From NCBI GenBank assembly GCA_035691865.1, contig DASSIM010000004.1, positions 1 through 34,794 of the forward strand: a stretch of 34,794 nt of DNA, read 5' to 3'. Shown here in pieces: positions 32,235 to 34,794 of this stretch (within the stretch, counting starts at the first letter, position 1; every line of letters starts with the position of its first letter). The notes beneath the pieces were generated by a model. It ran no database searches. It was not told where the DNA came from and was given only the letters and a program-made list of their open reading frames with translations. The position numbers and the translations under genes were made by a program. Source of the DNA: Nitrosopolaris sp035691865 (GTDB lineage: Archaea > Thermoproteota > Nitrososphaeria > Nitrososphaerales > Nitrososphaeraceae).

Positions 32235-33479
32235 TTACAATGCTAGAAATTTACTTCTACTCACAACATACTGCCTACCCTTCCAGATAACAATATTTTT
32301 CTTTTTGGCATTAATAATAGAAACAATCATTCCACAACATAGAATTGCAGTCGCCATTGGGGATGCTAACATATATACTGGATTTCGGAATACATCAACA
32401 CTCGATGGTATCGCACTAACCGACACCATTAGAACGAGAGTAATTAAATTAATTGTAAGTAAAACGGAACCCAAAACATTATCGTCTCTTGAAATGTTTA
32501 TCGGTGTCGATAGTAATATCGAAAATGGGACTAATATAAATGGTCCAATCAATAAAAAAAAAGTTGCAATTGCACTTAAAGGAGAAGCCTTAACTCTATG
32601 ATTACGATTATAGAACGGAATGAGATTAAAACTCCTTCGGAGCCCTTCCCTATATGTTGCAAAATCCCCTGCCAAGATTGTCTTTACGTGATGCTCACCT
32701 CGAACCATTTTCAACCTGAATCTTTGTTCTTTTATTTTTTCACCTAATCGGACATCTTCGATAATCTGATTTTTTACTGCTTTATGAGTACCCACGGCAT
32801 CATATGCTCTTCTAGTGATAACGTAGAAACACCCAAACAAGTAGGCAGTTTTGTTTTTAGGATCATTTACCCGTAGAGCTGAATAATTAATGTGTGAGAA
32901 AGCCCAAAGCAAAGGAAATATGATACTAGTCCATACGCTCTTGTACAAAAGAGCAGGTCTTGCAGTAAGAGCATCTAGTTTTTGCTCCACTAGGTGCCCG
33001 ACTGCCAAAGAAATGGCTAAAGGCGAATATACAGTATCAGCATCCGTAAATATGAGTACCTGTCCACTAGATTTAAGGTATCCTTGGTAGCATGCCCAAT
33101 TTTTTCCCACCCAGTCATCTGGCTTTCGGTCAACATTAATCACCGCAATTCTTTCTGAATGTTTTAATTGAAATTCCTTCATTATTTCACCAGTCCTATC
33201 AGAGGACGCATCATTGACAGCAACGATTTCAAAATTTTGATAATCTTGTATTAATAAGCTGTCCAAGCACTTTCCAATATACTTTTCTTCATTGCGGGCC
33301 GGAACAATTACACTGACTTTCGGAAATTTATTATTTTTGTGGGACCTGATAACTGACTCTAGTAATGGTGATTGTTTAAACGATTTTATTAGAAATAGTA
33401 AAAAATATACCCAAACAGCAAAAACAAAAATCAATGTTGCAAATAATGAACCTATCACACTTAAAAAAATCAGTTCCAT
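32235..33479 (-). CDS. Family 2 glycosyltransferase, membrane-anchored
   Basis: 414 residues from ATG 33479 (start of the hydrophobic leader MELIFLSVIGSLFATLIFVF; the frame extends 19 codons upstream). One N-terminal TM helix is followed by a GT-A catalytic domain: SVIVPARNEEKYIGKCLDSL (nucleotide-sugar binding), IVAVNDASSDRTGEIMKEF (first Asp), VLIFTDADTVYSP (DxD metal site), and IIEDVRLGEKIKE (ED acceptor motif). Three or more C-terminal TM helices follow (FFLLIGPFILVPFSILL, VLLTINLITLVLMVSV). The architecture suits lipid-linked glycosylation such as polyprenyl- or carotenoid-type acceptors. No pathway partners nearby; acceptor and sugar unknown. Confidence 0.9.
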   Translation of the reverse strand: MELIFLSVIGSLFATLIFVFAVWVYFLLFLIKSFKQSPLLESVIRSHKNNKFPKVSVIVPARNEEKYIGKCLDSLLIQDYQNFEIVAVNDASSDRTGEIMKEFQLKHSERIAVINVDRKPDDWVGKNWACYQGYLKSSGQVLIFTDADTVYSPLAISLAVGHLVEQKLDALTARPALLYKSVWTSIIFPLLWAFSHINYSALRVNDPKNKTAYLFGCFYVITRRAYDAVGTHKAVKNQIIEDVRLGEKIKEQRFRLKMVRGEHHVKTILAGDFATYREGLRRSFNLIPFYNRNHRVKASPLSAIATFFLLIGPFILVPFSILLSTPINISRDDNVLGSVLLTINLITLVLMVSVSAIPSSVDVFRNPVYMLASPMATAILCCGMIVSIINAKKKNIVIWKGRQYVVSRSKFLAL

Positions 33480-33902
33480 GATGCAAGCAAGATATATGAG
33501 ACGAACTATAAAGGTTATGTGGCAAGAATTTATCATTATTACTAATCTGACAGTGTGTGTCTAATTTTCAAGAATATTTCTCGTATTCTTCATAACTTGT
33601 TGTAAATGACTTTTAAATCCCATATCATGTCAAAGACAATCTTTCAATATTTCCTAGTACATTAGCGCAAAAGGAATCCCATAAGAATTACATGAGTAAG
33701 AATTTTGGAACGATATTAGTATAAATGTAGGATCAAATAACTTGTCATCCTATGGATAAGTCAACCAACATAACATACTACTTATTCTGGATAGCTATCT
33801 TTACGAATACTAGGTTTAGCAGGGACTATTGAGGAGTTACGGGCTCATCTAATTGGCATACGTTCGTTTGCAAACGTGAACCAATCTTGCTAAAAGATTG
33901 GA
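33480..33902. other. Intergenic stretch
   Basis: No supported gene between the glycosyltransferase and the end of the repeat-rich gene. An inverted repeat CAATCTT...AAGATTG occurs near 33885-33902, immediately after the repeat-rich gene's stop and could be its terminator hairpin. Confidence 0.4.
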
Positions 33903-34794
33903 TCACTTGTATATCAAATTCATAGTAACTCCGTTTGCATTATCGAATACGATTGACTGTTGATTGTTGTTCCATAAGAACAAATTTGTAATAGAACTTA
34001 CTTCATCTGAATTCCCTGTAAATGGATTTGTACCGCTAATGTCTGAGCCGAGACTTGTTTCATATAGTGAATTCTGGTCTAGATTTGATCCGGTAATTTG
34101 TTTAAGATCTAATATTATAGCATGTTGGATTTGGCCATTGTCTGAGATCTGGGCTACTACGATGTTTTGCTGTGAGCTACTTGGAAGATTTGCTGTAATG
34201 TGACCTCCTATCACCCGATATGGTTCTACATCGGCGAGTGGGAATAATGCCCCACTTGACATAGAGGATTTGGCTAGCTTTACCGTTACTATGTCCGTTA
34301 AAGGCCCCTGCGGAGCTGAAATAGTATTTTGCCTGATTATGTTGTTTACTTCATTATTTTTGATTATGTTGTTTACTTCATTATTTATTCTAACTGATTG
34401 TTTTATCGTTTGTTCATTTGTTATGCGTGTTCCTGGGCTGTTGTTTACATTAATATTGGCATTATTTTGCGCTCCCTGATTGACTGTGGTTTTGGAGTTT
34501 TGAGTTACCACAGATGGTGATGACGAGGTGCCAGAAACTGTGGTAGAGCCCGAGGAGGATGTGGATTTCACATTGGCATTATTACTGATACTAGATCTAC
34601 TATTCACACTGCTGTCCGGACTATTTGTTACATTGATATTGCCATTAGTCTGTCCGGCTTGGTTGAGGTTTAACTTGGAATTTTGCTTTACGGATGATGG
34701 ACTATCGGATTTGGATTTGTGAGATGACGACAATGGGAGGTTAGCTAAATTAGAATTGACATCAGCATTATTAGTAATTGTTGATTTACTATTT
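33903..34794 (-). CDS. Repeat-rich Asn/Ser/Thr low-complexity protein, N-terminus off window
   Basis: The frame is open to the last base, so the start lies outside the window; an in-frame TTG at 34733 is internal, because similar sequence (STITNNADVNSNLANL) continues beyond it. The visible part has imperfect repeats: KQNSKLNLNQAGQTNGNINV and TQNSKTTVNQGAQNNANIN, each followed by N-S-P and a Ser-rich spacer with SISNNANV. Then a duplicated nonapeptide NNEVNNIIK precedes a non-repeat C-terminal domain (GPLTDIVTVKLAKSSMSSGA; PYRVIGGHITANLPSSS; GQIQHAIILDLKQITGS) of about 130 residues. Asn/Gln/Ser-rich repeats of this kind suit an extracellular or matrix protein. No secretion signal is visible because the N-terminus is missing. 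Function unknown. Confidence 0.75.
   Translation of the reverse strand, partial: NSKSTITNNADVNSNLANLPLSSSHKSKSDSPSSVKQNSKLNLNQAGQTNGNINVTNSPDSSVNSRSSISNNANVKSTSSSGSTTVSGTSSSPSVVTQNSKTTVNQGAQNNANINVNNSPGTRITNEQTIKQSVRINNEVNNIIKNNEVNNIIRQNTISAPQGPLTDIVTVKLAKSSMSSGALFPLADVEPYRVIGGHITANLPSSSQQNIVVAQISDNGQIQHAIILDLKQITGSNLDQNSLYETSLGSDISGTNPFTGNSDEVSSITNLFLWNNNQQSIVFDNANGVTMNLIYK
34335..34388. repeat. 27-bp tandem duplication inside the repeat-rich gene
   Basis: Two direct copies of a 27-bp unit beginning gattatgttgtttacttcat, encoding the doubled NNEVNNII(K) on the reverse strand. In-frame and nearly identical, so the duplication is recent. Confidence 0.8.

Noticed and set aside
1..34794. CRISPR arrays, insertion sequences and rRNA genes
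   Set aside because: Looked for regularly spaced repeats, transposase motifs (DDE, HUH) and rRNA-like sequence; none seen.

Overview
The window reads as a piece of an ammonia-oxidising-archaeon-type genome (Nitrososphaeria/Thaumarchaeota, probably Nitrososphaerales). The basis is archaeal: a group II chaperonin (thermosome), a TYW1/Taw1 wybutosine enzyme, a PAC2 protein, TATA-type near-leaderless starts, a tRNA-His with an archaeal-type intron, and several gene families I associate with this group (PsbP-like secreted protein, small zinc-finger proteins, Ig-like surface proteins). The lineage is inferred from protein content; no marker gene such as 16S rRNA or amoA is present. Gene density is low: many stretches of 300-900 bp hold no convincing gene, and at least two genes are visibly decayed.

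Layout. 1-1007 (-): TYW1/Taw1, cut at the window edge. 1008-1922: no gene, one perfect hairpin. 1923-2017 (+): tRNA-His(GUG) with a 20-nt intron. 2038-2400 (-): hypothetical. 2471-2866 (-): Nudix hydrolase pseudogene. 2932-3006 (-): tRNA with CAU anticodon. 3697-4449 (+): small AAA+ ATPase. 4554-5261 (-) and 5389-5799 (+): divergent PAC2 and CBS-pair genes. 5869-7200 (-): decayed Ig-like surface protein plus a second decayed fragment. 7669-9617 (+): zinc-ribbon protein and a multi-TM protein. 9941-10270 (-): dimeric dUTPase/MazG-like protein. 10658-11638 (-): orphan ParB-like protein. 12205-13137 (-): HTH-methyltransferase. 13360-14937 (-): SSS sodium:solute symporter. 15156-16144 (-): C2H2 zinc finger, TPR protein, and a 46-aa membrane protein. 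16333-17840 (+): ureohydrolase translationally coupled to a urease-gamma-like (UreA-like) protein. 17983-19707 (-): divergent thermosome subunit with a His-rich tail. 19990-23280: small hypotheticals and a PsbP-like secreted protein. 24193-25581 (-): aldehyde (succinate-semialdehyde type) dehydrogenase. 25813-26704 (-): hypothetical and a secreted small protein. 27144-27909 (+): three tiny zinc-binding proteins. 28360-28815 (+): hypothetical. 29530-30118 (-): two-gene operon (helical protein, Cys-rich 2-TM protein). 30321-31256 (-): SPFH/prohibitin protein. 32235-33479 (-): family 2 glycosyltransferase. 33903-34794 (-): repeat-rich low-complexity protein running off the window.

The most interesting system is the two-gene operon at 16333-17840. 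An agmatinase-family ureohydrolase, which should release urea, overlaps by 4 bp (ATGA) a 130-aa protein whose last ~85 residues follow the urease gamma subunit UreA, including the VM.GVPE block and the terminal HNPI. No UreB or UreC gene is nearby. My inference is that this UreA-like protein is a structural partner of the ureohydrolase, or a docking adaptor that couples urea release to urease. An SSS-family transporter of a type that includes urea and polyamine carriers lies 1.4 kb away on the other strand. Together they suggest a small module for uptake and hydrolysis of guanidino compounds, feeding urea and ammonia to an ammonia oxidiser.
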